From Tissierellia bacterium (GTDB lineage: Bacteria; Bacillota; Clostridia; Tissierellales; Peptoniphilaceae), in NCBI GenBank assembly GCA_012520935.1, contig JAAYNG010000017.1, forward strand, positions 1 through 44,711: a DNA stretch of 44,711 nt, in the 5' to 3' direction. Position 1 is the first letter of the stretch, and every line of letters begins with the position of its first letter. Below are positions 33,123-40,776 of the stretch, piece by piece. The notes under the pieces were generated by a model. That model was not told the origin of the DNA. It ran no database searches and was given only the letters and a program-made list of their open reading frames with translations. The translations under genes and the position numbers were made by a program.

Positions 33123-34406
33123 ATGCTCAAAACCTTGTCAGATGCGTGGAGGATACCAGAGCTTAGAAAGAAAATGATGTTCACTATGCTAATGCTGGTG
33201 ATATTTAGGCTTGGAGCGGCAATTCCAGTTCCTTACATTGACACGGCAGCTATAAAGGCAGCAGTTGAGCAAAGTCAAGGAGGATTATTGCAATTTTTAG
33301 ATATGATGGGCGGGGGGAACTTCTCTCAGTTCAGCATATTCGCAACGAACATCTATCCATACATCACCGCATCCATTGTTATCCAACTTTTAACAGTTGC
33401 CTTTCCAAAACTTGGAGAGCTCGCTAAAGAGGGAGAAACAGGAAGGAAGAAAATTGGTAAGTACACTAGATATCTAGCGATAGCACTTGCTGCACTCCAA
33501 TCCTTCGGATACATTTTTGGTGTATTCAGTTATGCGGTAAACACAAATGGAGAGTTTTTAAAGAATTTAGTAGTTATGTTATCCCTAGTTGGTGGGTCAT
33601 CATTCCTAATCTGGCTAGGTGATATTATCACAGAAAGAGGAATTGGAAACGGTATTTCACTACTTATCTTTACAGGTATCGTTTCAAGGATTCCACACAG
33701 CATGATTAACTCAGTAAGACTAATTGGGTCTGGTGAGAGAAACCCTATACCATATGTAGTATTTGTAATATTAATGCTAATTGTAATTGCTTTCGTAGTT
33801 AGACTACAAGAAGGCGAGAGAAGGGTTTCAGTTCAATATGCAAAGAGAATGGTTGGAAGAAAGATGTATGGTGGACAAAGCACTCACATTCCAATTAAGG
33901 TTTCAATGTCAGGTGTAATGCCAGTAATCTTTGCCAACACAATAATGAGTATACCTCAAACCATAGCAATGTTTATGAAGAGAGGGTCTGCAGGACAGAT
34001 GTGGATTACAAAATACCTAACTCCACAAGGGCAAGTAGGTGTTTGGATTTACACAATCTTAAGCTTTTTCCTAATCTTATTCTTCGCTTACTTCTACACA
34101 GCTATTCAATTCAATACTGTAGAGTATGCAAAGAACCTTCAACAAAATGGTGGTTTCATACCGGGGATAAGACCAGGCAGACCAACATCAGACTACCTTT
34201 CAAAGATAGTTTCAAGAATTACTTTTGTAGGCGGACTATCACTTGCAATCCTGGCATCCTTACCTGTAGTATTTGAAAAAGTCCTAGGCTTAGGTGTTTC
34301 ATTTACAGGTACCGGTATCATAATCATGGTAGGGGTAGCTATAGAAACTGTGAAACAATTAGAGGCTCAAATGCTTATGAGGCACTATAAAGGCTTCTTA
34401 AGTTAG
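33123..34406 (+). CDS. secY: Protein translocase channel subunit SecY
   Basis: Core pore of the Sec translocon. 427 residues with ten predicted membrane helices. Blocks include ELRKKMMFTMLMLVIFRLGA, the plug-region IYPYITASIVIQLLTVAFP, SLLIFTGIVSRIP, the cytosolic loop VQYAKRMVGRKMYGGQSTHI and PGIRPGRPTSDYLSKIVSRI. Its ATG directly follows the rplO stop and uses a GAGGTG site inside rplO, so it should be translationally coupled to it. adk follows after 11 bases. Confidence 0.98.
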   Translation: MLKTLSDAWRIPELRKKMMFTMLMLVIFRLGAAIPVPYIDTAAIKAAVEQSQGGLLQFLDMMGGGNFSQFSIFATNIYPYITASIVIQLLTVAFPKLGELAKEGETGRKKIGKYTRYLAIALAALQSFGYIFGVFSYAVNTNGEFLKNLVVMLSLVGGSSFLIWLGDIITERGIGNGISLLIFTGIVSRIPHSMINSVRLIGSGERNPIPYVVFVILMLIVIAFVVRLQEGERRVSVQYAKRMVGRKMYGGQSTHIPIKVSMSGVMPVIFANTIMSIPQTIAMFMKRGSAGQMWITKYLTPQGQVGVWIYTILSFFLILFFAYFYTAIQFNTVEYAKNLQQNGGFIPGIRPGRPTSDYLSKIVSRITFVGGLSLAILASLPVVFEKVLGLGVSFTGTGIIIMVGVAIETVKQLEAQMLMRHYKGFLS

Positions 34407-34417
34407 GAGGAACTATT

Positions 34418-35062
34418 ATGAGATTAATTTTAGTAGGGCCTCCCGGAGTTGGAAAAGGGACACAGGCTAAAGAAATTTGTAAAAAATTCAATATTCCTCA
34501 TATTTCCATGGGGGATATGTTAAGAGATAATGTAAAAAGAGGCACTGCTCTTGGTCTTGAAGCTAAGGGATACATGGACGAAGGGAAGCTTGTCCCGAAT
34601 AGTCTTGTAATGAACATAGCTAAGGAAAGGCTAAAGGAAGACGATGTAAAAAACGGCTTCTTACTGGACGGCTATCCAAGAAACATAGGGCAGGCTGAAA
34701 AGCTTGAAGAGGATTTAAAAGAGCTTGGAATGGAATTGACTAGGGTTATCAACCTTAAGGCTGATTCTAAGACACTTATAGAAAGAATAAGCGGTAGGAG
34801 AATATGTAAGGCATGTGAAAAGTCTTATCACCTATTGTTTAATCCTCCAAAGGTCGAGGGCGTTTGCGATGACTGTGGTGGAGAACTCTACCAAAGGGCA
34901 GACGACAACGAAGAAACAGTAAAAAACAGAATTGATGTATACACAAGAGAAACTGAACCTCTCATCGAATTTTACAAGGAAAGATCAATTCTTACAGATA
35001 TCGACGCGACGGCGCCGATCGATTCGATAACGGCTGAGATAATCAAGCAGTTAGAGGAATAG
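34418..35062 (+). CDS. adk: Adenylate kinase, zinc-containing LID
   Basis: Interconverts AMP plus ATP with two ADP. 214 residues. The P-loop GPPGVGKGT (residues 7-15), the AMP site GFLLDGYPRN and the arginine blocks RISGRR and RADDNEETVKNRIDVY are intact. The LID carries four cysteines (130, 133, 150, 153), the structural zinc type of Gram-positive bacteria. It lies after secY as in most Firmicutes, but the next gene is a KOW protein, not map. Confidence 0.97.
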   Translation: MRLILVGPPGVGKGTQAKEICKKFNIPHISMGDMLRDNVKRGTALGLEAKGYMDEGKLVPNSLVMNIAKERLKEDDVKNGFLLDGYPRNIGQAEKLEEDLKELGMELTRVINLKADSKTLIERISGRRICKACEKSYHLLFNPPKVEGVCDDCGGELYQRADDNEETVKNRIDVYTRETEPLIEFYKERSILTDIDATAPIDSITAEIIKQLEE

Positions 35063-35063
35063 T

Positions 35064-35363
35064 ATGGAAGCCTATGATAAATTGCGTGAAGGTCAGCTTG
35101 TTATATCTAAGGCAGGAAGGGATAAGGGGCGATTCTTTCTTATATACAAGGTGGAAGATGAACAGAGGGTCTATATGGTAGATGGTAAGTTAAGAACATT
35201 AGACCGTCCAAAGTTGAAAAAGGTAAAGCATTTGGCCTTTACTAACACCAGGATGGAGGGCTTTGAAAGAGGATTAAAAGAAGAGGCTCTTTCAGATAAG
35301 GATATAAGAGAGTATATTAAAGCGTATAAACAAAAGGCAGACGGGAGGTTTGAAGATGTCTAA
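35064..35363 (+). CDS. KOW-domain RNA-binding protein (L14e/L6e-like)
   Basis: A 99-residue protein with an N-terminal KOW-type barrel ([20 protein letters not shown], then [20 protein letters not shown]). Proteins of this kind are found before infA in many Firmicutes and are often labelled as related to ribosomal protein L14e; their role is not established. It starts one base after adk with the site AGAGGAA and overlaps infA by 8 bases. The C-terminal helix ([14 protein letters not shown]) is typical of the group. Confidence 0.85.
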   Translation: MEAYDKLREGQLVISKAGRDKGRFFLIYKVEDEQRVYMVDGKLRTLDRPKLKKVKHLAFTNTRMEGFERGLKEEALSDKDIREYIKAYKQKADGRFEDV

Positions 35364-35574
35364 GTCCGATGTAATCGAGGTAGAAGGTACAGTGGTGGAT
35401 GCTCTTCCCAATGCGATTTTTAAGGTGAAGCTCGAAAATGGTCATATAATACTTGCACATATATCGGGAAAACTTAGGATGAACTATATTAGAATCCTCC
35501 CGGGCGATACAGTGACCGTAGAACTATCCCCTTATGATCTTACTCGAGGAAGAATAACATGGCGAAACAAGTAG
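35356..35574 (+). CDS. infA: Translation initiation factor IF-1
   Basis: OB-fold factor that occupies the A site during initiation. 72 residues, the standard length, with [40 protein letters not shown] and [20 protein letters not shown]. The ATG at 35356 follows GGGAGG by seven bases; a TTG two codons upstream is closer to that site and less likely. It overlaps the end of the KOW gene. Confidence 0.98.
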   Translation: MSKSDVIEVEGTVVDALPNAIFKVKLENGHIILAHISGKLRMNYIRILPGDTVTVELSPYDLTRGRITWRNK

Positions 35575-35585
35575 GAGGGATTTAA

Positions 35586-35699
35586 ATGAAGGTGAGAACT
35601 TCTGTTAAGAAAATTTGCGAAAAATGCAAAATTATAAAGAGACACGGAAAAATTATGGTAATTTGCGAAAATCCAAGACATAAGCAAAGACAAGGTTAA
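35586..35699 (+). CDS. rpmJ: 50S ribosomal protein L36 (zinc form)
   Basis: 37-residue zinc-binding protein with Cys11, Cys14, Cys27 and His32 (CEKC ... CENPRH). The usual [11 protein letters not shown] start and HKQRQG end are present. It is short enough to be missed by ORF cut-offs, but GGAGGG lies before the ATG and it has its standard place between infA and rpsM. Confidence 0.97.
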   Translation: MKVRTSVKKICEKCKIIKRHGKIMVICENPRHKQRQG

Positions 35700-35710
35700 G
35701 GGGGTGTATT

Positions 35711-36070
35711 ATGGCTAGAATTGCAGGTGTAGACCTTCCGAGAGATAAGAGGGTTGAAATCGGACTCACATATATTTTCGGAATAGGTAGATCAAGATCC
35801 AATGAGATATTAAAAAAAGCGGAAGTAAACCCCGATACAAGAGTTAAAGATCTTACAGAAACTGAGGTTGCAAAGCTAAGAGAAATCATCGACACATACC
35901 ATGTGGAAGGGGATTTAAGAAGAGATATAGCTCTTAACCTAAAGAGATTAAGAGAAATTAACTGTTATAGAGGTTTAAGGCATAGGAGGTCTCTTCCGGT
36001 AAGGGGACAGAGAACAAAGACTAATGCCAGAACTAGAAAAGGACCTAAGAGGGTTCAAGGTAAGAAATAA
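35711..36070 (+). CDS. rpsM: 30S ribosomal protein S13
   Basis: Head protein that bridges to the large subunit and touches the P-site tRNA. 119 residues. Blocks are [40 protein letters not shown] and the tail [20 protein letters not shown] plus RTRKGPKR. The start follows GGGGGTG. Confidence 0.98.
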   Translation: MARIAGVDLPRDKRVEIGLTYIFGIGRSRSNEILKKAEVNPDTRVKDLTETEVAKLREIIDTYHVEGDLRRDIALNLKRLREINCYRGLRHRRSLPVRGQRTKTNARTRKGPKRVQGKK

Positions 36071-36086
36071 GGAGGGGAGATAGAAA

Positions 36087-36482
36087 ATGGCAAAAAAAGG
36101 TAAATCAACTAGGGTTAGACGTAAAGTTAGAAAGAATATAGACAGGGGCCAAGCACATATTTCCTCGACTTTTAACAATACCATGGTAACACTTACAGAC
36201 ATGCAAGGAAATGTTATTTCGTGGGCATCTGCCGGACAACTTGGTTTCAGAGGGTCTAGAAAGTCAACTCCTTTTGCTGCTCAACAAGCGGCTGAGGAAG
36301 CGGCTAAAAAAGCTATGGAACACGGATTAAAGAGCGTGGAGGTATATGTAAAAGGACCGGGGTCAGGAAGAGAAGCAGCAATCAGATCACTTCAAGCAAC
36401 TGGCTTAGAGGTACAAATGATTAAGGATGTTACTCCGATTCCTCACAATGGTTGCAGACCTCCTAAGAGAAGAAGGGTATAG
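36087..36482 (+). CDS. rpsK: 30S ribosomal protein S11
   Basis: Platform protein near the mRNA exit (anti-Shine-Dalgarno) region. 131 residues. Blocks are [40 protein letters not shown] and the C-terminal [26 protein letters not shown] lies upstream; the gap after rpsM is 16 bases. Confidence 0.98.
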   Translation: MAKKGKSTRVRRKVRKNIDRGQAHISSTFNNTMVTLTDMQGNVISWASAGQLGFRGSRKSTPFAAQQAAEEAAKKAMEHGLKSVEVYVKGPGSGREAAIRSLQATGLEVQMIKDVTPIPHNGCRPPKRRRV

Positions 36483-36492
36483 GGGGGAAAAA

Positions 36493-37086
36493 ATGGCAAG
36501 ATATCTAGGACCTATTCTAAAAAGAGCCGAATCACTTGGTGTTCAAACACAAGTGCTTGGTGTTAATAAAGAATCTAGAAGAAGAAAGAAACAAATGAGA
36601 CAAAGAAAAGTATCTGAATACGGCCTTCAATTAAAGGAAAAACAAAAGGCAAAATTCGTTTACGGCCTACAAGAAAAGCAATTTAGAAACCTATTCGCTA
36701 GAGCAAATAAAATGAAGGGCCAAGCAGGTGAAAACCTACTAAAGCTACTTGAGCTTAGGATGGACAATATAGTTTATAGGTTGGGCTTTGCTTCAACAAG
36801 GAAAGAAGCTAGACAAATGTGTGTACACGGACATTTTACAGTTAATGGCAAGAAACACAACATCCCTTCAACAGCCCTAGCTGTTGGTGATGTTATTGAA
36901 GTGAAGGAAAGATCAAGAAGCCACGCAAAAATAAAGGAAAATATCGAATCACGCCCAGTTGGAATTGTAAGCTGGTTAAATGTTGACTATGATAAAATGA
37001 AGGGAACGGTATTAGAGGAACCTAAGAGAGAAGAGCTTGACCTACCAATCGAAGAGCACTTAATCGTAGAGCTTTACTCCAAATAA
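36493..37086 (+). CDS. rpsD: 30S ribosomal protein S4
   Basis: Initiates 16S 5'-domain assembly. 197 residues, the zinc-free form without N-terminal cysteines. The start MARYLGPILKRAESLG, the block NLFARANKMKGQAGENLLKL and the S4 RNA-binding domain (MDNIVYRLGFASTRKEARQM, VNGKKHNIPSTALAVGDVIE) are present. ATG 36493 follows GGGGGG; the longer frame inside rpsK is not used. In Bacillus rpsD stands elsewhere, so its place here follows the E. coli-like and clostridial order. Confidence 0.97.
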   Translation: MARYLGPILKRAESLGVQTQVLGVNKESRRRKKQMRQRKVSEYGLQLKEKQKAKFVYGLQEKQFRNLFARANKMKGQAGENLLKLLELRMDNIVYRLGFASTRKEARQMCVHGHFTVNGKKHNIPSTALAVGDVIEVKERSRSHAKIKENIESRPVGIVSWLNVDYDKMKGTVLEEPKREELDLPIEEHLIVELYSK

Positions 37087-37127
37087 TGAGATAGCCCTCG
37101 GTAAGGGATATAGTAAGGAGGGTCTAG

Positions 37128-38069
37128 ATGTTAGAAATAGAAAAACCGAATATCGAAATTCAAGAATTAGACGACAGCTATGGAAGATTCGTAATAGAAC
37201 CTTTAGAAAGAGGATATGCAACTACTCTTGGTAATTCTTTAAGAAGAATCATGCTTTCTTCTCTTCCAGGGGCAGCAATATCCAGCGTCAACATCAGAGG
37301 GGCTTTACATGAATTTACAACAATACCCGGCGTCCTGGAAGATGTTCCGGAAATCATATTAAATCTTAAGGATTTAAGCTTTATCTCCCATACAGATGAG
37401 CCGGTTACCTTGGTAATTGAACATAAGGGGGAGGGAGTTGTAACAGCTTCTGACATCCAAACTGGAGCAGATGTTGAGGTAGCAAACCCGGACCAACACA
37501 TTGCAACTGTCAATGCAGACGGTGAACTTTACATGGAAATGAACCTTGTAAAGGGAAGGGGTTATGTAGTAGCAGATAGAAATAAAGAAGAAGGCCAAGC
37601 AATTGGCGTTATCCCAATCGACTCTATATTTACACCGATAAAGAAAGTGAACTTTCAAACGGAAAATACAAGGGTTGGACAGAGGACAGACTTCGATAAA
37701 TTGACAATAGAAATCTGGACTAATGGTAGCATTAAACCAGATGAAGCCCTATCCTTGGGGGCTAAGATTATGAAAGAACACTTGAATCTCTTCATCAACC
37801 TTACAGAGCACATCCACGATGTGGAAATAATGGTTGAAAAGGAAGAAGATCAAAAGGAAAAGGCTATCGAAATGACAGTGGAAGAATTGGACTTCTCAGT
37901 AAGGAGTTACAACTGCTTAAAGAGGGCTAATATCAACACTGTTGGAGAGCTGATACTAAAAACCGAGGAAGAGATGATGAAGGTGAGAAATCTAGGGAAG
38001 AAGTCCCTTGAAGAGGTTAAGAATAAATTAGCTGAACTCGGACTCGCTTTGAAATCGTCAGATGATTAA
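37128..38069 (+). CDS. rpoA: DNA-directed RNA polymerase alpha subunit
   Basis: Assembles RNA polymerase through its N-terminal domain and contacts UP elements and activators through its C-terminal domain. 313 residues, normal. [23 protein letters not shown] and [38 protein letters not shown] and [20 protein letters not shown] with the DNA-contact helix. It is separated from rpsD by 41 bases, the widest gap after rpsJ; AAGGAGGG precedes the ATG. Confidence 0.98.
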   Translation: MLEIEKPNIEIQELDDSYGRFVIEPLERGYATTLGNSLRRIMLSSLPGAAISSVNIRGALHEFTTIPGVLEDVPEIILNLKDLSFISHTDEPVTLVIEHKGEGVVTASDIQTGADVEVANPDQHIATVNADGELYMEMNLVKGRGYVVADRNKEEGQAIGVIPIDSIFTPIKKVNFQTENTRVGQRTDFDKLTIEIWTNGSIKPDEALSLGAKIMKEHLNLFINLTEHIHDVEIMVEKEEDQKEKAIEMTVEELDFSVRSYNCLKRANINTVGELILKTEEEMMKVRNLGKKSLEEVKNKLAELGLALKSSDD

Positions 38070-38080
38070 GGAGGGTTGAA

Positions 38081-38422
38081 ATGAGCAAAAGAAGAAAGTT
38101 TGACCGCCCGTCAGACCAAAGACAGGCTATGATTAGGAACATGGTTACATCTCTTCTTAAGGAAGAAGAAATTCAAACTACTGTAACCAGGGCTAAGGAC
38201 ACAAAAAGAGTAGCAGAGAAAATGATAACCCTCGCAAAAAGAGGGGACCTACATGCAAGAAGGCTTGCATCTAGAGTTATATATGAGCCGGCAGTTGTTC
38301 AAAAATTATTCAACGAAATCGGACCTAAGTATGCCGATAGAAATGGTGGCTATACAAGGATATTAAAGCTTGGGCCAAGAAGGGGCGACGGGGCTGAAAT
38401 AGCAATATTAAAATTAGTATAA
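38081..38422 (+). CDS. rplQ: 50S ribosomal protein L17
   Basis: Last gene of the superoperon. 113 residues, the short bacterial form, near the tunnel exit. Blocks are [20 protein letters not shown], the [20 protein letters not shown] helix and [22 protein letters not shown] precedes the ATG. The energy-coupling factor genes that follow rplQ in many Firmicutes are absent; instead a terminator closes the operon. Confidence 0.98.
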   Translation: MSKRRKFDRPSDQRQAMIRNMVTSLLKEEEIQTTVTRAKDTKRVAEKMITLAKRGDLHARRLASRVIYEPAVVQKLFNEIGPKYADRNGGYTRILKLGPRRGDGAEIAILKLV

Positions 38423-38435
38423 TTTTTAAATGAGT

Positions 38436-38461
38436 AAAGGTGGGAAGACCCCACCTTTTTT
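38436..38461 (+). terminator. Rho-independent terminator of the S10-spc-alpha operon
   Basis: AAGGTGGG and CCCACCTT form eight pairs around AAGAC, followed by a run of T. It lies 14 bases after rplQ. Confidence 0.93.
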
Positions 38462-38473
38462 CGTTACCTATAT

Positions 38474-39625
38474 TTAATTAGTTACTGTCTTTTCATAAAC
38501 TTTTTTTGCATATTCAATCTTTTCCCGTTCACTTTCTATTACTGAAGCATATGGAAAATTTTTCGATACCTTATCAAATTCTTTCAGGTACTTATCTGCC
38601 TTTTTTTCGTCCTTGTCCCGGAGGGTGGCGTAGGCATACTCTGTCCTTATAACTGATGGATATTTTTTCATCAACTTTAGGAAATTTTCAAATTCCTTGT
38701 CTATTATATCAGTTATCTTATCCAAGTTGGTCCTATTAACAAGGTATGTGTAAATCAAGTCGACTTTTAGTAGGCTACGGTTCAATGGGTGCAAATTTGT
38801 TTCCTTTTCTAAGAGGCTTGAAATTTCCTTTTCTGCTTCCACAAAGTCATTCCTATCCATAATACTATCAGTATGGAAAACAGCCATGGTTGCAATTATC
38901 ATATTTTCTAAGTCCTCATCTGTAGGCATTTGTAATAATTCTTCCGGCATATCTTTAATCCTGATGCCATTGGTTTGTAGTTCGTTGACCTTTAGCTGTC
39001 CCCAAAAGGCTTGGTTTGCTTTTTGGCTTTGGCTAATTTGCTTGATATTATAGCCGTCGTTTCCTAGCTTCTTTATAGGGATGGCATTTACAACTCCTAA
39101 ATATAGGCCTGAAACAAGTGTTGTACCTAAGAAGACATAAAGGCTAAAGCCGGTATTTAATTTTTTTATCAGCAAAAAGGCAATTAGTGAAGATATAAAG
39201 TTAAATATAGCTCCTCCTAAGTTATATAGTACATAGGGAATTTTCCCGTCAACCTGGTCCGGTGGGGACATGATACACTGACCGCCGGTGCCGGCAAGTG
39301 AATACTTTTTAAATTTCAATTTACCATTTATCTTAACCAGCATCAGATTACCAACCCTAAAGGAGGCAAACCTATAGCCTGTCAAAAGACCAAAGACCAT
39401 ATGTCCAAGCTCATGGATAATTACCTGAATATAGAAGGCTAAATAAAGGGCGATTATACCGCCTAGTAGACCGTCAATGGGTGAACTTCCCTTCAGTGGA
39501 CAGGACATAGCATTCTTACTCAGGGTAAAACCAATCACAGCTCCAATTCCTCCAAAGGCAATAATAGATAATATAGAAGTAAATACCTCCTTGATATTTG
39601 TTTTATTTTTTTGATTACTTTTCAT
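38474..39625 (-). CDS. M50-type (site-2-protease-like) membrane metallopeptidase
   Basis: A 383-residue membrane protein. The zinc motif HELGH (residues 71-75) lies in a membrane helix (FYIQVIIHELGHMVFG). A second conserved part, NAIPIKKLGNDGYNI, is the NxxP...DG element that supplies the third ligand in M50 peptidases. Four to five helices occupy the first ~200 residues; the rest is a soluble, helical, TPR-like tail of about 180 residues. Substrate unknown; related small M50 proteins are annotated as bacteriocin maturation or immunity factors, which I cannot support here. Start: GGAGG six bases upstream. Convergent with rplQ. Confidence 0.82.
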   Translation of the reverse strand: MKSNQKNKTNIKEVFTSILSIIAFGGIGAVIGFTLSKNAMSCPLKGSSPIDGLLGGIIALYLAFYIQVIIHELGHMVFGLLTGYRFASFRVGNLMLVKINGKLKFKKYSLAGTGGQCIMSPPDQVDGKIPYVLYNLGGAIFNFISSLIAFLLIKKLNTGFSLYVFLGTTLVSGLYLGVVNAIPIKKLGNDGYNIKQISQSQKANQAFWGQLKVNELQTNGIRIKDMPEELLQMPTDEDLENMIIATMAVFHTDSIMDRNDFVEAEKEISSLLEKETNLHPLNRSLLKVDLIYTYLVNRTNLDKITDIIDKEFENFLKLMKKYPSVIRTEYAYATLRDKDEKKADKYLKEFDKVSKNFPYASVIESEREKIEYAKKVYEKTVTN

Positions 39626-39653
39626 TCTCTACCTCCAAATCTTTGTCATAGTG

Positions 39654-39682
39654 ATTATAACAAATATAGAGATGAAAGTAAA
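39654..39682 (-). promoter_or_regulatory. Promoter of the M50 peptidase gene
   Basis: Minus strand: -35 TTTACT, 17-base spacer, -10 TATAAT. Confidence 0.5.
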
Positions 39683-39786
39683 TATTGACTTTATATTTTG
39701 AAATCATTTAAAGAAAGACCCTTTATGGGGAGTATTCCAACAAACAAGCTATATAAATAAAAGTAAATTAAAAATAATTTATCACA

Positions 39787-39815
39787 TTGACACAATTACT
39801 TTTATATGTTAGAAT
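39787..39815 (+). promoter_or_regulatory. Promoter of rex
   Basis: Consensus -35 TTGACA, 17-base spacer, -10 TAGAAT. Transcript start expected near 39822. I see no Rex-type operator (TTGTTAA-N4-TTAACAA-like) here. Confidence 0.7.
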
Positions 39816-39856
39816 ACTATATATAAAAAATGATGAAGTTCAGATTGGAGGCTAAG

Positions 39857-40489
39857 ATGCAAAAGAAAAAGATATCAATAACCGTTATTAGAAGACTTCC
39901 AAAGTATTATAGGAAATTGGAAGATTTAGAGAGAATAAAAATCTCTAGGGTTTCTTCTCAAGAACTATCTGACCTCACAGGTTTTACTGCGTCTCAAATT
40001 AGACAGGACCTAAATAATTTTGGAGGCTTTGGCCTACAGGGATATGGCTACAATGTAAAGGAATTAAAGAGCAATTTAGGAGAAATACTTGGACTAAACA
40101 GTGTTCACAACACCTGCATAGTTGGTGCCGGAAACCTTGGTTCAGCTATAGCTAACTTTAAGGGTTTTGAAGATGCCGGTTTTAAGATTGTGGCGATTTT
40201 GGACTCGGACAAGGATATAATTGGTAAAAAAATCTCCGGCATAAAGGTTGAGTCGTCTGATAATATGGAAAAGCTAATTAAGGATAAGGACATAGAGATA
40301 GCTGTCTTGACCGTTTCAAAGAAGAATGCTCAGGATGTTGCTGAGGAATTGGAAGAGGCCGGTATTAAGAGTATTTGGAACCTTACTACAGCTGACTTAG
40401 ATGTTAGTGAAAATGTTATTGTGGAAGATGTGAGCTTGAAGGATTCGCTCTTTACACTTTCTTATTTTATGAGGGAGAAGCATAATTAG
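39857..40489 (+). CDS. rex: Redox-sensing transcriptional repressor Rex
   Basis: Senses the NADH/NAD+ ratio and represses fermentative and respiratory genes when NADH is low. 210 residues. N-terminal winged helix (RRLPKYYRKLEDLERIKISR, SSQELSDLTGFTASQIRQDL) is followed by the Rossmann domain with IVGAGNLGSAIANF (about 88-101) and the C-terminal helix that swaps between monomers (DSLFTLSYFMREK). I chose ATG 39857, with TTGGAGG upstream; an in-frame ATG nine codons earlier lies too near the promoter. A terminator follows. Confidence 0.95.
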   Translation: MQKKKISITVIRRLPKYYRKLEDLERIKISRVSSQELSDLTGFTASQIRQDLNNFGGFGLQGYGYNVKELKSNLGEILGLNSVHNTCIVGAGNLGSAIANFKGFEDAGFKIVAILDSDKDIIGKKISGIKVESSDNMEKLIKDKDIEIAVLTVSKKNAQDVAEELEEAGIKSIWNLTTADLDVSENVIVEDVSLKDSLFTLSYFMREKHN

Positions 40490-40510
40490 TGTGGAATTAA
40501 ATAGTGCTTA

Positions 40511-40550
40511 AAAGGCTTGTTATAACTCTTTTGTTATGACAGGCTTTTTT
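40511..40550 (+). terminator. Rho-independent terminator after rex
   Basis: GCTTGTTATAAC (40515-40526) pairs with GTTATGACAGGC (40533-40544), twelve pairs including two G-U, followed by six T. Confidence 0.9.
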
Positions 40551-40595
40551 AATTGACATTATGGTTAAAAGTGTTTTCATTTCATAAAATTTTGT

Positions 40596-40626
40596 TACTG
40601 GATTGCTTCGTCGGCTTAATGACGGG
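40596..40626. repeat. Partial copy of the palindromic repeat element
   Basis: TACTGGATTGCTTCGTCGGC followed by TTAATGACGG repeats the right arm of the element at 23482-23603, in shortened form. The rest of the rex-AraC gap is AT-rich without a gene. Confidence 0.65.
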
Positions 40627-40747
40627 GCTAGGGGTAATTGCTTTATCTCTTCTGTCTTTACAATTATAATTGGCTGGTATTTGCAACTAATGTTTAAACT
40701 TGTGGTCATTGGCTTTTCAATAATTTCAAACAAATATACCGACTTTA

Positions 40748-40756
40748 TGGTATAAT
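40748..40756 (+). promoter_or_regulatory. Extended -10 promoter of the AraC-type gene
   Basis: TGGTATAAT (TGn plus a perfect -10) 21 bases before the start codon, with no recognisable -35. Confidence 0.45.
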
Positions 40757-40776
40757 AATATATTAGAGGTGAAATA

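Noticed and set aside
39626..39856. Rex operator in the rex promoter region (autoregulation)
   Set aside because: No TTGTTAA/TTAACAA-type palindrome was found.
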